Assembly: GCA_947472645.1 (NCBI GenBank)
Contig: CANJBQ010000005.1
Span: forward strand, 51,139 to 115,138
Direction: 5' to 3'
DNA from: Burkholderiaceae bacterium
GTDB taxonomy: Bacteria > Pseudomonadota > Gammaproteobacteria > Burkholderiales > Burkholderiaceae
DNA length: 64,000 nucleotides
Part shown: positions 9,288 through 18,525 of the stretch, piece by piece
How positions within the stretch are numbered: the first letter of the stretch is position 1
Layout: each line of letters begins with the position of its first letter
The notes under the pieces: generated by a model
What the model saw: the letters and a program-made list of their open reading frames with translations, nothing else
Told to the model about the DNA's origin: nothing
Databases searched by the model: none
Program-made: the position numbers and the translations under genes

Positions 9288-10628
9288 TTATAAACCAAGT
9301 GCTTTTGTAATCTTTTTGGCTGATGCGTTCAGTAACTCTATCTTAGGAGCTAAATGCATATTGAGCAATTCTCCACCTTTCTTTTTCCATTGGCCAGCGA
9401 TCATCACATTCTCAATATTTGCTAAGCTGGTTTGCATGACGACCGCACTTACTGGATCATTGACAGGTTGCATATTAAGGTCAGACGCTCGAATCATAAC
9501 AATATCCGCTTGCTTACCCGCCTTTAAAGTGCCGATTCGATCTAATTGGCCTAAGACTCTAGCACCCTCTATCGTTATCCAACTTAGTGCCTGCCTCGTT
9601 GTGATTGTGCTTGTTGGTGGAATGGTTGCATGTTTTTGACGATAATCAAAATTATCTAAACTACGCTGTATTCCTAAGGCGATTCTTGCTTGTATAAACA
9701 TCTCACCACCACATACACTTTCTAAATCAACTCCAAGAGACGGCGCTTTCCCAAAGTCTCTTAGACGCCCCGTCAGGGGATGACCATGACCTTGTGACAT
9801 TTCACTTTCTGCGGTTGCAGAAAACGTCATCCCTAAATCACAAAATCGTTTTAACTGTTCATCGTTCAGTGCGTGACCATGCACAATATTAATTGCTGGA
9901 CCTAGTAAACCTTTAGATTCCAGTACCTGCCAGCCTTCAGGAGTTCTGGCGGGACCGCCACCTTGATGCATAGAAGCAATCATCTTCATGTCTTTTACCA
10001 TGGCAAAGTCATGCAGTGCTACATCTAAAGTGGAGTAATGTGGTCCCAAGATAGCAGCGCCAATAGAGATTAAATCTTGGCTCCCATAAGCCGCAACCAA
10101 TCTCTCTAATTCTTTTTTGGGGTGTGGTCTTTCCCAAAAAGGAGTTTCGCCTTCTTTTGGTTCTGGCTTTGGAGTCCCATGAAAAAATGCGGCTCGAATC
10201 CCAGATTCCATTAATCCTTTAATGGCAGCGTCATTATGCTCAGATGTTTTATTGTTATGACACCAATCAACTAGCGTTGTAGTTCCGCAATTGATTTGAT
10301 TCAACGCCCCCATACACGTAGCAATATACAAATCTTCTGGTTCAAAAACAGTGGCCAATCCAGAGTGCATCTTTTGAAAATATTCGAGTAAGGTCCAGTT
10401 CGCGGCAACCCCTCTTAAAGCTGTCTGCCAAGTATGCATATGGGCATTGATGAGGCCAGGAATAACAATATAACCAGCCCCATTAATAACCTCATCTGCG
10501 GCAACATCAATCCGTTTAGAGATTTCTTTGATCTCAGATCCTTCAATCAATATATCTGAATCTAATAATTCACCTTGTGCATCCATTGTTACTATAGTCG
10601 CACCACGAATCAACGTTTTTTTTGTCAT
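9288..10628 (-). CDS. Amidohydrolase (TrzA/AtzA/cytosine deaminase-like)
   Basis: 446-aa metal-dependent hydrolase. Metal ligands visible: the N-terminal HxH in LINAHMHTW (about residues 60-68), His in IASMHQGG, His in NIVHGHALND, and the Asp in SLGVDLESV. The C-terminal composite domain includes KAGKQADIVMI. The subgroup deaminates or dechlorinates N-heterocycles (triazines, guanine, cytosine derivatives); the substrate here is not determined. Its ATG directly abuts the TAA of the upstream dehydrogenase, indicating translational coupling. Confidence 0.88.
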   Translation of the reverse strand: MTKKTLIRGATIVTMDAQGELLDSDILIEGSEIKEISKRIDVAADEVINGAGYIVIPGLINAHMHTWQTALRGVAANWTLLEYFQKMHSGLATVFEPEDLYIATCMGALNQINCGTTTLVDWCHNNKTSEHNDAAIKGLMESGIRAAFFHGTPKPEPKEGETPFWERPHPKKELERLVAAYGSQDLISIGAAILGPHYSTLDVALHDFAMVKDMKMIASMHQGGGPARTPEGWQVLESKGLLGPAINIVHGHALNDEQLKRFCDLGMTFSATAESEMSQGHGHPLTGRLRDFGKAPSLGVDLESVCGGEMFIQARIALGIQRSLDNFDYRQKHATIPPTSTITTRQALSWITIEGARVLGQLDRIGTLKAGKQADIVMIRASDLNMQPVNDPVSAVVMQTSLANIENVMIAGQWKKKGGELLNMHLAPKIELLNASAKKITKALGL

Positions 10629-11555
10629 TTAATTTGCCTCTAATCCATCACTAATCGTTTTATTTTCTGATTTGAGTTCTAGTCCTGCATCTTTTGCAAC
10701 CTCTATTATCAGCGCAGAAAAATCGATATCGCCATAGCCGCGCCCAATCATTCTTGCAACAGACTCTCTTGTTGCTGCTGCACTTGGCATAGAAACCCCA
10801 TTAGCTTTAGCTGCCGCCATTCCTAAATCCATGTCTTTTAAAAGTAACTCTGGTGTAAATGTCACTGCTTCAAAATTAAGATTCGTTAATACTGGAGTTT
10901 TATATCGCGTATACATTGAGCCTAATACAGAATCATTAATGCTTTCTAAAAATAAATGGCGGGGTATACCAGCTTTTTCAGCAAGTACGGTAATTTCACA
11001 TAAATTTTGAATCACTACTCCAAACATCGTGTTGTGGGCAATTTTCCAAACTCGCGCTAATTCACCCTCACCAATCCACATACATTTTCTAGACATTGCT
11101 TGGAAATACGGCTCTACTTTGTCATACAAAGCACGTGGCCCAGAAGAGACCATTAATAATTTTCCTGCTTTAGCAACTTTCGCATTACCCGATACAGGTG
11201 CACACAAGTAGGCCACTCCTAAAGCTTCTAACTCTTTCCGAACTTCAGCTGAACCCTCTTGCGAAATCGATGAGCTATCCACAACGACTTTGGGTTTTGT
11301 TGCTGTCGTGACTAGTCCACCAGGTCCAAACAATACTTGCTTTAAATCCTTTGTCGTAGAAACCATCGTAATCACAGTTTCACAGGCAGCCAAATCAAGA
11401 ATGTTATCAACCACAGTGGCGCCATATTCAGCTAATGGATCAGCTTTGCTTCGTGTGCGGTTCCATACATCTACGCCATACCCTGCTTTGGTGAGTCTTT
11501 TAACCATCGCCTCACCCATACGACCAAGTCCAATCCAGCCTATTTTTTGAGCCAT
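10629..11555 (-). CDS. NAD(P)-dependent beta-hydroxyacid dehydrogenase
   Basis: 3-hydroxyisobutyrate dehydrogenase superfamily. N-terminal Rossmann motif IGWIGLGRMGEAM, substrate-binding CAPVSGNAKVAKAGKL and the catalytic-Lys region RVWKIAHNTM are all present. I start at the ATG at 11555 because GGAG lies 8 nt upstream; a farther ATG at 11576 adds seven residues. The product of 308 aa is normal length. It is the second dehydrogenase of the run and pairs with the gene at 11595-12470. Substrate unknown, probably a 3-hydroxy acid or tartronate semialdehyde-like compound. Confidence 0.88.
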   Translation of the reverse strand: MAQKIGWIGLGRMGEAMVKRLTKAGYGVDVWNRTRSKADPLAEYGATVVDNILDLAACETVITMVSTTKDLKQVLFGPGGLVTTATKPKVVVDSSSISQEGSAEVRKELEALGVAYLCAPVSGNAKVAKAGKLLMVSSGPRALYDKVEPYFQAMSRKCMWIGEGELARVWKIAHNTMFGVVIQNLCEITVLAEKAGIPRHLFLESINDSVLGSMYTRYKTPVLTNLNFEAVTFTPELLLKDMDLGMAAAKANGVSMPSAAATRESVARMIGRGYGDIDFSALIIEVAKDAGLELKSENKTISDGLEAN

Positions 11556-11594
11556 ACTAAATTCTCCAGTGTTCATTCATGTTATTACGGTTGA

Positions 11595-12470
11595 TTAATT
11601 ACGTAGTCCTGCTTTTCTTTCTAATACCCGAATAATGGCAGCATAATCTAATTGACCATCACCCTCTGCTACTGCTTGGTGCATCCAATCTAATGTTGTT
11701 TGAGTTTGGGCTAGTGGCGCGCCAAGCTCTTTTGCAGCATCCGTGATTAAAGATAAATCCTTAATCATTTGTTCTACCGTAAAAGTAGGTGAAAAGTCTC
11801 TATTACCCATTGGTTTGCCTAATTGATTCATTTTGGCTTTCATGATGGTTGAGCCAGGAGCGCTATTCGTCAGAACTTCCCACATGTCTTCCCATTGGAG
11901 ATTGCCCAGTCTTCCTAAGGTCAATCCCTCTGCTAACATTGCACTTGTTTGTGCGATCAGTAGATTAACCACTAACTTCATCAACCGAGCCTGTTCTTTC
12001 CCACCCAAATAAAATACTTTACTTCCCCAGCTGGATAACATCGGTAAAGCTTGGTCATAAATATCCTTTGATCCTGAGGTTAAGACCGTTAATTGTGCCG
12101 CTGCGGCCATATGATTGTTACCTGATACAGCAACTCTCAAATAGGGAATTTTTTTATCCTGCATCCATGATGCCGCCGTACTAGATGCAGAAATAGAAAT
12201 CGTACTTGTGTCTACATAGACTGCGGTTGTACTCACATTCTCACTAATATATTTTGCAATGCCCAAAAAAGCTTCATCATTTGGCATTGAGGTAAAGATC
12301 CAATCTGCCCAGAGATAATCTTCAGTTCCGCCAATGTCTAAGCCAACTTGTTTTGCCATTTCTACTTGCGCCGGATTAATATCGATAACTTTGATAGGAT
12401 GGCCCAATTTCTTTAAATGGGATGACAAGGGTAGTCCCATCTTTCCGATACCGATAAACAGAATATTCAT
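11595..12470 (-). CDS. NAD(P)-dependent beta-hydroxyacid dehydrogenase
   Basis: 291 aa, same superfamily as its neighbour but clearly diverged. ILFIGIGKMGLPLSSHL is the dinucleotide-binding loop, VAVSGNNHMAAAAQLTV the substrate-binding block, and ARLMKLVVNLL holds the catalytic Lys. Probable first gene of the catabolic run (dehydrogenase, dehydrogenase, amidohydrolase, Bug receptor), although an efflux gene ends 88 bp upstream in the same direction and read-through is possible. Two related dehydrogenases in one operon suggest successive or alternative oxidations. Confidence 0.87.
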   Translation of the reverse strand: MNILFIGIGKMGLPLSSHLKKLGHPIKVIDINPAQVEMAKQVGLDIGGTEDYLWADWIFTSMPNDEAFLGIAKYISENVSTTAVYVDTSTISISASSTAASWMQDKKIPYLRVAVSGNNHMAAAAQLTVLTSGSKDIYDQALPMLSSWGSKVFYLGGKEQARLMKLVVNLLIAQTSAMLAEGLTLGRLGNLQWEDMWEVLTNSAPGSTIMKAKMNQLGKPMGNRDFSPTFTVEQMIKDLSLITDAAKELGAPLAQTQTTLDWMHQAVAEGDGQLDYAAIIRVLERKAGLRN

Positions 12471-12557
12471 TTTTTGTCTTAAATTGTGATTTATATCACT
12501 TTTATAATTAGCTAATAGATTTCAAGGATAAACTATTTTTTGTAAAAATTAGGTGTA

Positions 12558-13952
12558 TTAGTATTTTTTTCGAATATCATCACCAGCCGTTGAGCTCATC
12601 GTCCGCTGCCTCCATAGCCCCCAAATTGGCAAAATTAAAACTAAGATAAAAGCTAATTGAAAATCATGATTACTGGGGATGTTAGAATTTCCTTGGTTGA
12701 ATGATGTCGCAATACTTAGGGCTAAAGACCCTACGGCAATACCTAAGGCCATACTTAACTGCACACCGGTGCTCGCTAATGCAGATGCTGCGCCCATTTT
12801 ATTTTGTGGGACATCTGCTAAACCCAATGTATTAATTGACGTGAATTGCATAGATCTTACTAAGCCATTGATAAATAAAAGTATCATCACCACCCAGACA
12901 GGCATTGCTTCTGATATGAATGCACAAGATAATAATGAAAGAAGTATAGCTACTCCATTGATCGTCATGACTTTTTTAAATCCGTAACGATTTAAAAGTG
13001 GTGTCGTTACCGTTTTCATCACTAGATTGCCCACAAAAATACTCATAACAATCAAACCAGCCTGAAACGGGTCGATTCCTAAACCCACTTGAAGATATAA
13101 GGGCACTAAAAATGGCGTAGAGTGTAGGGCAATCCGAAATATGTTGCCTGCAATTAAAGTTGATTCAAATGTTGGTATTTTTAACAGAGACAAATCAATC
13201 ATTGGATGTGGCGTTCGCTGAAAATGTTTAATAGCGAACCATCCAACGACAATTCCAATTGATAACAAAATGAGAATACTTGTTTTACTCTCTGCTATAT
13301 GTCTACATAGCTCTACTGCATAAATTAAACTAGAAAGAGCAACTCCACTATATATAAAACCTTTTGCATCTAGTGGAACTTTTTGAGAAACTTCCTGTTT
13401 TTTTATTAATATTAAACTGAGAATAATTCCGATAATACCTATTGGTACGTTAATAAAAAATATCCAATGCCATGTAGCGTATTTTGTAAAAAATCCTCCA
13501 ATGGCTGGGCCCACTACAGGCCCGATTAAGGCTGGCCAAGTAATTAAACCAATTGCAGCAATGATTCCTTCTTTCGGCGTATTGCGCAACACAATAATCC
13601 TGCCTACAGGAACCATCAAAGCGCCGCCTATGCCTTGTAATATCCTAGCTAATATAAAGAAATATAAGTTTTCACTGATACCGCAGAGTATGGATGCTGC
13701 CGTAAATATTCCTATGGCAATTGTAAATAATTTCCTCATTCCAAATCGATCGGCTAACCAACCACTAATGGGAATAATAATTGCAAGTGTCAATAAGTAG
13801 GCAGTTATGCCTAAGCCAACATCTACTGGAAACACATCAAAATCTTTGGCCATCATTGGTAACGCTGTTGTTATTACAGTGCTATCCAATGTTTCCATAA
13901 AAAATGTTGTTGCGACTAAGTACGTAATATATTTATTTTTTACATCTGACAT
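12558..13952 (-). CDS. MFS transporter, DHA2 (EmrB/QacA-like) family
   Basis: 464 aa, about 14 hydrophobic segments. The N-terminus carries FMETLDSTVITTALPMMA, the DHA2 motif D1, then GWLADRFGMRKLF (MFS motif A) and PVVGPAIGGFF (motif C of drug:H+ antiporters). Likely exports drugs or toxic organics at the inner membrane. The start lies 14 nt after the upstream glycosyltransferase, so they are probably co-transcribed, and an ArsR-type gene lies farther upstream in the same direction. No EmrA-like adaptor is present. Substrate not predictable. Confidence 0.9.
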   Translation of the reverse strand: MSDVKNKYITYLVATTFFMETLDSTVITTALPMMAKDFDVFPVDVGLGITAYLLTLAIIIPISGWLADRFGMRKLFTIAIGIFTAASILCGISENLYFFILARILQGIGGALMVPVGRIIVLRNTPKEGIIAAIGLITWPALIGPVVGPAIGGFFTKYATWHWIFFINVPIGIIGIILSLILIKKQEVSQKVPLDAKGFIYSGVALSSLIYAVELCRHIAESKTSILILLSIGIVVGWFAIKHFQRTPHPMIDLSLLKIPTFESTLIAGNIFRIALHSTPFLVPLYLQVGLGIDPFQAGLIVMSIFVGNLVMKTVTTPLLNRYGFKKVMTINGVAILLSLLSCAFISEAMPVWVVMILLFINGLVRSMQFTSINTLGLADVPQNKMGAASALASTGVQLSMALGIAVGSLALSIATSFNQGNSNIPSNHDFQLAFILVLILPIWGLWRQRTMSSTAGDDIRKKY

Positions 13953-13965
13953 AATTTTGAAAGCC

Positions 13966-14766
13966 TTATTTTTTACTTGGATTTTTTGCTTGAATCTCTT
14001 TCCAGTCTTTTTCCCAAGTTGGCTGATGTTCGAGCTCTACGGCTTTTGCGTAACGGTAGAAAGTAACTTCAAAATATGAAAACGCAATTAGAAATCCAGC
14101 CCAGCCATCCAATATGCCTAATTTAAAAATATAGTGTCTGATAAATGCCCACATACCATGTCCTAAGGCTTTTGCAAAACTGGATCCTTTTTGTCTCGGC
14201 TTTGAAGCTCCCAGGGAGGAATATCGATTCATTTTAGAGATTGATTCTGCAATATTATTAAATGGTAGTTGCCATATGGCATTTTTTAAGTAACCGGTTC
14301 TTGCACCTATCTTGATTTCATATTTCTCATGAACTGGACTTTCATCATATGTTAGGTGTGCTTTCTTAAATAATTGGGGCTGTCGATAATTGGGATACCA
14401 GCCTGAGTGTCTTATTTCTCTCCCTAGATAAAAATTTCTACGTGGCACAAAGCACACATCGAATTTGTCATCTTCTACGATCGCTTTTACTTCCTCTGCC
14501 ACCTCTTGAGTACATCGTTCATCACTGTCTAAACTAAAAATCCATTCATGTTCACATGCTTTTACGGCTTGCGTTCTTAACTTACCAAATCCTTGAAATT
14601 CAACTTGTACGACTTTTGCCCCCATTGATTCAGCAATTTGGGCAGTTTGATCTTTACTGTGTGAGTCGATTAATACTATTTCATCAGCCCATTGGATACT
14701 TCTTATTGCATCGGCTATTTTTGCCTCTTCGTTATATGCAATGACATAAGCTGATATTTTGTTCAT
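13966..14766 (-). CDS. Glycosyltransferase family 2 (WaaE/KdtX-like)
   Basis: 266 aa, GT-A fold. N-terminal SAYVIAYNEEAKIADAIRSI, then ADEIVLIDSHSKDQT, and the metal-binding DSDER motif near residue 80. The C-terminal half contains conserved blocks of the lipopolysaccharide core beta-1,4-glucosyltransferase group (SGWYPNYRQPQLF, SPVHEKYE). Probably decorates LPS inner core at the cytoplasmic face. Sits between an ArsR-type regulator and an efflux pump on the same strand; the functional link is unclear. Confidence 0.85.
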   Translation of the reverse strand: MNKISAYVIAYNEEAKIADAIRSIQWADEIVLIDSHSKDQTAQIAESMGAKVVQVEFQGFGKLRTQAVKACEHEWIFSLDSDERCTQEVAEEVKAIVEDDKFDVCFVPRRNFYLGREIRHSGWYPNYRQPQLFKKAHLTYDESPVHEKYEIKIGARTGYLKNAIWQLPFNNIAESISKMNRYSSLGASKPRQKGSSFAKALGHGMWAFIRHYIFKLGILDGWAGFLIAFSYFEVTFYRYAKAVELEHQPTWEKDWKEIQAKNPSKK

Positions 14767-14796
14767 ATTTGTATTTTAATGTTTTTGTTTTATTAA

Positions 14797-15132
14797 TTAA
14801 ATCTTTACTTTGATTCTTGGTTTCGCCTGGGTCTCTTTTGAAAATGGCTCCAATTTATCTTCTATTAATTGCAATTCTTGGATTAAGTCCTTGACCATGC
14901 TCTTTTGGGCAAAGTAATAAAGACTGGTCCCTTCTTTTTCAACATCGATGAAGCCTGCCATGAGTAAGTGCTTCAGGTGAAAACTCAAAGTTGCTTGTGG
15001 AATATTTAATAACTGCTTTAACTCATTTGGTCTAATGCCCATGGGCCAAGCTTGCACAACCTGATAGTAGATCATTAAGCGAAGGTCTTGCCCCAGAGCT
15101 AAAAATGCATTTGAAATGATATTAATTTCCAT
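14797..15132 (-). CDS. ArsR-family winged-helix regulator
   Basis: 111 aa. The HTH core is LKQLLNIPQATLSFHLKHLL, followed by the wing (FIDVEKEGTSLYYFAQ), as in ArsR/SmtB repressors. I see no metal-binding Cys motif, so the signal may be something other than a metal. The basic C-terminus (KPRIKVKI) is short. It is first on the minus strand ahead of the glycosyltransferase and efflux genes and divergent from two small genes. A 6-6-6 inverted repeat lies just upstream. Confidence 0.85.
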   Translation of the reverse strand: MEINIISNAFLALGQDLRLMIYYQVVQAWPMGIRPNELKQLLNIPQATLSFHLKHLLMAGFIDVEKEGTSLYYFAQKSMVKDLIQELQLIEDKLEPFSKETQAKPRIKVKI

Positions 15133-15164
15133 ATTTCCAATTATATTGAAATTAATGCTTCTTG

Positions 15165-15182
15165 AAGGTATATATTTACCTT
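15165..15182. promoter_or_regulatory. Candidate operator upstream of ArsR-type gene
   Basis: Inverted repeat AAGGTA - 6 nt - TACCTT, 33 bp before the regulator start in the divergent intergenic region. Size and placement suit a winged-helix dimer, but no comparison set was available. Confidence 0.3.
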
Positions 15183-15257
15183 TTATGTAGTTTTTTAGGC
15201 TATTTACTGTTATTCTGAAACTTGATCACAATCGTGTGCCCTAATGGGTTCTTATTT

Positions 15258-15295
15258 GAGCTTCGCTCCCTTAAAAAATCAAAGTTTCTGGGAGC
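15258..15295 (+). promoter_or_regulatory. Alternative hairpins over a ribosome binding site
   Basis: The segment GCTCCC (15265-15270) can pair with GGGAGC (15290-15295), which contains the GGGAG ribosome binding site of the following gene. The same GCTC can instead pair with GAGC (15258-15261) across a 3-nt loop. The two pairings exclude each other, so a simple on/off translational switch is possible. Stems are short (6 and 4 bp), so this remains tentative. Confidence 0.25.
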
Positions 15296-15299
15296 AGTT

Positions 15300-15509
15300 A
15301 TGGCAGTAGGCCAAAATCAAAAAACACGTAAAAATGATCCATTAGTGACCAAAACTGGTAAAGCTAGATTAGGGCCATTAAATTTAACGCAATTAAATAA
15401 CATGTTGGCTAAATCAACAAAGCCTAAAGAGCAAGCGAAAATTAAACGTGAAATCTCTAAACGTCCTCCTGCAGCAGTTGTTTCTGAGCCTGTGGCAACG
15501 GCTGAGTAA
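15300..15509 (+). CDS. Small basic hypothetical protein
   Basis: 69 aa with start at 15300, where GGGAG sits 5 nt before the ATG; the longer open frame has no such support. Lys-rich N-terminal half (QNQKTRKNDPLVTKTGKAR), a PLNLTQLNNMLAKSTKPKEQ helix-like centre and an Ala/Pro/Val-rich acidic tail. No known domain recognised. The charge pattern could suit nucleic-acid binding, but that is only inference. Followed after 29 nt by another small gene on the same strand. Confidence 0.6.
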   Translation: MAVGQNQKTRKNDPLVTKTGKARLGPLNLTQLNNMLAKSTKPKEQAKIKREISKRPPAAVVSEPVATAE

Positions 15510-15538
15510 TAAATCCTTTTGCTGTTTGGAAGGGTTTT

Positions 15539-15730
15539 ATGCGTAAAGTTGTTGATCTCTACAAACGGTCAGCGAAAGATCAATTAGTCTGGACGTACGT
15601 TATTAATTTGGGTCAAGATGGCTCTCATCCAAGTATTTTAGATTTTAAAGAAGAGGGCTTAAGACTTGCCTTGATAGATAATCTAGGTACTGAGCAAACC
15701 CTCTTGATCAAAGTCCGAGGCTATGAATGA
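15539..15730 (+). CDS. Small hypothetical protein
   Basis: 63 aa, mixed composition with no signal peptide or membrane segment; begins MRKVVDLYKRSAKDQLVWTY. A purine-rich GGAAGG lies just before the ATG. It probably forms an operon with the 69-aa gene upstream. The last 10 nt overlap the end of the convergent DMT transporter gene. Not recognised. Confidence 0.5.
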   Translation: MRKVVDLYKRSAKDQLVWTYVINLGQDGSHPSILDFKEEGLRLALIDNLGTEQTLLIKVRGYE

Positions 15731-16599
15731 GCTCGTACTACTAACATCTTTTTACCAACAAGAATTGATAAAACAACTAAAGCGGCAAAGATAAAATTAA
15801 TCGCAGTTAGTTTTTCTGATAGAAATAAATTAGCAAATATTAAAGTAAAAAATGGTTGAAGCAATTGAACCTGGCTCACGCGTGAGATTCCGCCCATTGA
15901 TAATCCTGCGTACCAAAAGAAAAATCCAATGTACATGGAAAACAAACCTAAAAAGAGGAATGAGTACCAATAATTAATGTCCACTTGTAAATACTCCTGC
16001 TGAAACGCAAGGAAAGTAACAAGTCCATTGAACGGCAAGGATAATACGACAGCCCATGATATTACTAATTTAGGGCTCATTTCTCGTGATAAATCCCCCC
16101 CTTGTGCATATCCAATTGCTGAAAAAATAGCGGCTAATAGTAGTAAAAGATCCATCATCGTGAGCTGTCCAGCCCCCTGAATCAACGCATAAATTAAAAC
16201 TAGTGCAGTGCCTATTAATGATGCTACCCAAAAGCCTTTCGATGGACGCTCTTTAAACCGAATAACGCCAACAATGGTTGTCATCATCGGCATAAAGCCT
16301 AAAACAATACCAGCATGGGAAGAAGATCCTTTAGACATCGCTAATGTCATTAAAAATGGAAATCCAATGACAATTCCACCAATGATAAAAAATATTTTTT
16401 TGATGGTTTTCCATGGGGGTAATGGTGCTTTTACCCAGCCTATATAGAGAAGGCCAGCGCAGCCTGCAAGGGTGGCCCGTCCAAATGAAACAAATGCTGG
16501 CGAAAATGCCTCTACCGCAAGTTTACTCATTGGTACAGTTAGCGCGAATATGACAATGCCAACAAGGCCAATGAACATTCCCTTTGTTTCTAATTTCAA
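15721..16599 (-). CDS. EamA/DMT family transporter
   Basis: 292 aa with about ten transmembrane helices in two EamA repeats. The first starts GLVGIVIFALTVPMSKLAVE. The second repeat ends with LQPFFTLIFANLFLSEKL, the typical closing motif. Members export amino acids or metabolites or have unknown substrates. It ends over the small gene on the opposite strand by 10 nt. The Bug gene upstream ends 18 nt before its start, so the receptor and this transporter are probably one transcript. Confidence 0.88.
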   Translation of the reverse strand: MKLETKGMFIGLVGIVIFALTVPMSKLAVEAFSPAFVSFGRATLAGCAGLLYIGWVKAPLPPWKTIKKIFFIIGGIVIGFPFLMTLAMSKGSSSHAGIVLGFMPMMTTIVGVIRFKERPSKGFWVASLIGTALVLIYALIQGAGQLTMMDLLLLLAAIFSAIGYAQGGDLSREMSPKLVISWAVVLSLPFNGLVTFLAFQQEYLQVDINYWYSFLFLGLFSMYIGFFFWYAGLSMGGISRVSQVQLLQPFFTLIFANLFLSEKLTAINFIFAALVVLSILVGKKMLVVRAHS

Positions 16600-16617
16600 G
16601 CGATTCTCAATTTATGA

Positions 16618-17601
16618 TTAACCTGGTTGAATATCGGCGGCTTTGACGACCTTAGCCCAGCGATCTATTTCTAACCGAATAAATGTGGCAAATTCAGCCG
16701 GCGTACTAACGCGAACAATAGCTCCCGCATTTTTCATTTGTTCAATTGCTACTTCATTATTGAAGGTATGTTGCACCCCTAAATTTAACATTTGAATAAT
16801 TTCTTTTGGTGTGCCGCTCTTGACAACGAGGCCATACCACTGGGTTACATCGAAGCTTTTTAAACTCGGTAATGAGGTTTCCGCAATGGCCGGGATTTGA
16901 GGCAGGGCGTCAATTCTCTTCAATGTTGAAACGCCTAGCGCCGTAACTTTGCCACTTTGAATAAACGGCAGGAGTGGGGGTACGCCAGACATAATCATGT
17001 CTACTTGCCCGCCAATCACGTCCGTCACGGCAGGCGAAGTTCCTTTATAAGGAATATGAACCGCATGAATGCCTGTCTGTAACTTGAAATACTCCATCGC
17101 TGTATGAGCTGCGCTGCCATTTCCGCCTGAGCTATAGGTAAGTTGATTGGGGTTTTGCTTAGCAAAGGCGATCAATTCTGTAATGGTCTTGACACCTGAT
17201 TTTGGATGTACAACTAATACATTCGGTACAGTAGCAATCAAGCTAATAGGTGCTAAATCACGGCGTGGATCATAGTTTAAATTTTTATATAAAGAGACAT
17301 TCACCGCCAGGCTTCCAATATTACCTAAATAAATCGTATATCCATCTGCAGGGGAACTTAACAATACATCCATGGCAATCTGACCGCTAGCGCCAGGTTT
17401 ATTTTCAATGATGACGGGCTGCTTGTATTGAATCGTTAATTGATTTGCTAACATTCTGGCAAAAATATCGGTTGACCCTCCCGGCGGGAAAGGCACAATC
17501 AGTTTGATCGGCTTATCTGGATATGCGGCATGACTTACCTGAACACCCATCAGTAGGGCAAATGATACGAACAGCTGGGATAGTAAGATTTTTAAATGCA
17601 T
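16618..17601 (-). CDS. Bug/TctC family periplasmic solute-binding protein
   Basis: 327 aa: signal peptide (ending VSHAA), YPDKPIKLIVPFPPGGSTDI and IIENKPGASGQIAMD, then ADGYTIYLG. A canonical Bug receptor. It precedes a DMT transporter gene by 18 nt and has no TTT permease nearby. Ligand unknown. Confidence in the family is high and in any specific substrate nil. Confidence 0.93.
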   Translation of the reverse strand: MHLKILLSQLFVSFALLMGVQVSHAAYPDKPIKLIVPFPPGGSTDIFARMLANQLTIQYKQPVIIENKPGASGQIAMDVLLSSPADGYTIYLGNIGSLAVNVSLYKNLNYDPRRDLAPISLIATVPNVLVVHPKSGVKTITELIAFAKQNPNQLTYSSGGNGSAAHTAMEYFKLQTGIHAVHIPYKGTSPAVTDVIGGQVDMIMSGVPPLLPFIQSGKVTALGVSTLKRIDALPQIPAIAETSLPSLKSFDVTQWYGLVVKSGTPKEIIQMLNLGVQHTFNNEVAIEQMKNAGAIVRVSTPAEFATFIRLEIDRWAKVVKAADIQPG

Positions 17602-17720
17602 CTGTCTATTTTGACAGATATATATTTGTATCCCGATAATCCTAACTCCTGATAAAAATAGATCCCTTTTATATCCATCGTATTATTAGTCATCGCGCCT
17701 AAATCTACCCAACGTAATTG

Positions 17721-18500
17721 ATGACGAATTTACTGATACTCAAACTAATCACTGTTCCTATTTTTATTCTCATTATTTCGCTAGCGGGGAAAAGATGGGG
17801 GGCTGAACTAGCCGGTAAGTTGTCTGCATTGCCTGTCGTGGCAGGTCCCATCGTATTTTTTCTCATTCTTGACCAAGGTGCTGATTACGGTTTTAAAGCC
17901 TCTATTTCTGCAATCTATGGTTGTATAGGGATTCTGGTGTTTGGTTTAGTCTACTGCTGGACTAGCCAACACTTTCGTTACCTGACTTGCTTAGGTATGG
18001 CCACTCTCGCTTGGATGATAGTATCTAATTTTCTCACCCTATTTCCAACAGATCTTTCCCTAGCATGTGGAATAACCATACTCTTTCTTGCATTCACGCC
18101 CAAGCTATTGCCTAGAACTGTTCATGAAAAACCTCTTCCCCAATCCTTAAAAGACTTACCCTTTCGATTAGTGGTTGGAGGACTTTTAGCATTCCTCACA
18201 ATTGTCTTTGGAAACTTATTGGGTAGTGTGTGGGTGGGGATACTATCAACTTTCCCCATAAACAGCCTTGTACTGACTGTATTTACCCACAAAACTTTTG
18301 GCCAAGAACACGTTATTCCTATTTATAGAGGATTAACCAAGGGGCTTTTATCTTTTATCGCTTATTTTGCAGTACAAACCTTGCTCATCAAAAATATGGA
18401 TCTTTGGCTGGTGACACTCTTGTCAATTCTCATGGCAATCATCGTTCAACTGATGATTCAACAACTTCTTAAAAAACAAGCCCATCATTCAGGGCAGTAG
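17721..18500 (+). CDS. Polytopic membrane protein of unknown function
   Basis: 259 aa with seven or eight hydrophobic segments; the start is the ATG at 17721, immediately after an in-frame TTG. The first helix is followed by GKRWGAELAGKLSALPVVAGP, a Gly-rich loop that recurs in weaker form in the second half (LLGSVWVGILSTFPINSL), suggesting an internal duplication as in small transporters. I do not recognise a named family. Convergent with the TPR-glycosyltransferase gene. Confidence 0.65.
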   Translation: MTNLLILKLITVPIFILIISLAGKRWGAELAGKLSALPVVAGPIVFFLILDQGADYGFKASISAIYGCIGILVFGLVYCWTSQHFRYLTCLGMATLAWMIVSNFLTLFPTDLSLACGITILFLAFTPKLLPRTVHEKPLPQSLKDLPFRLVVGGLLAFLTIVFGNLLGSVWVGILSTFPINSLVLTVFTHKTFGQEHVIPIYRGLTKGLLSFIAYFAVQTLLIKNMDLWLVTLLSILMAIIVQLMIQQLLKKQAHHSGQ

Positions 18501-18525
18501 GTGCTTAAGGCATTTTATGCAAGAT

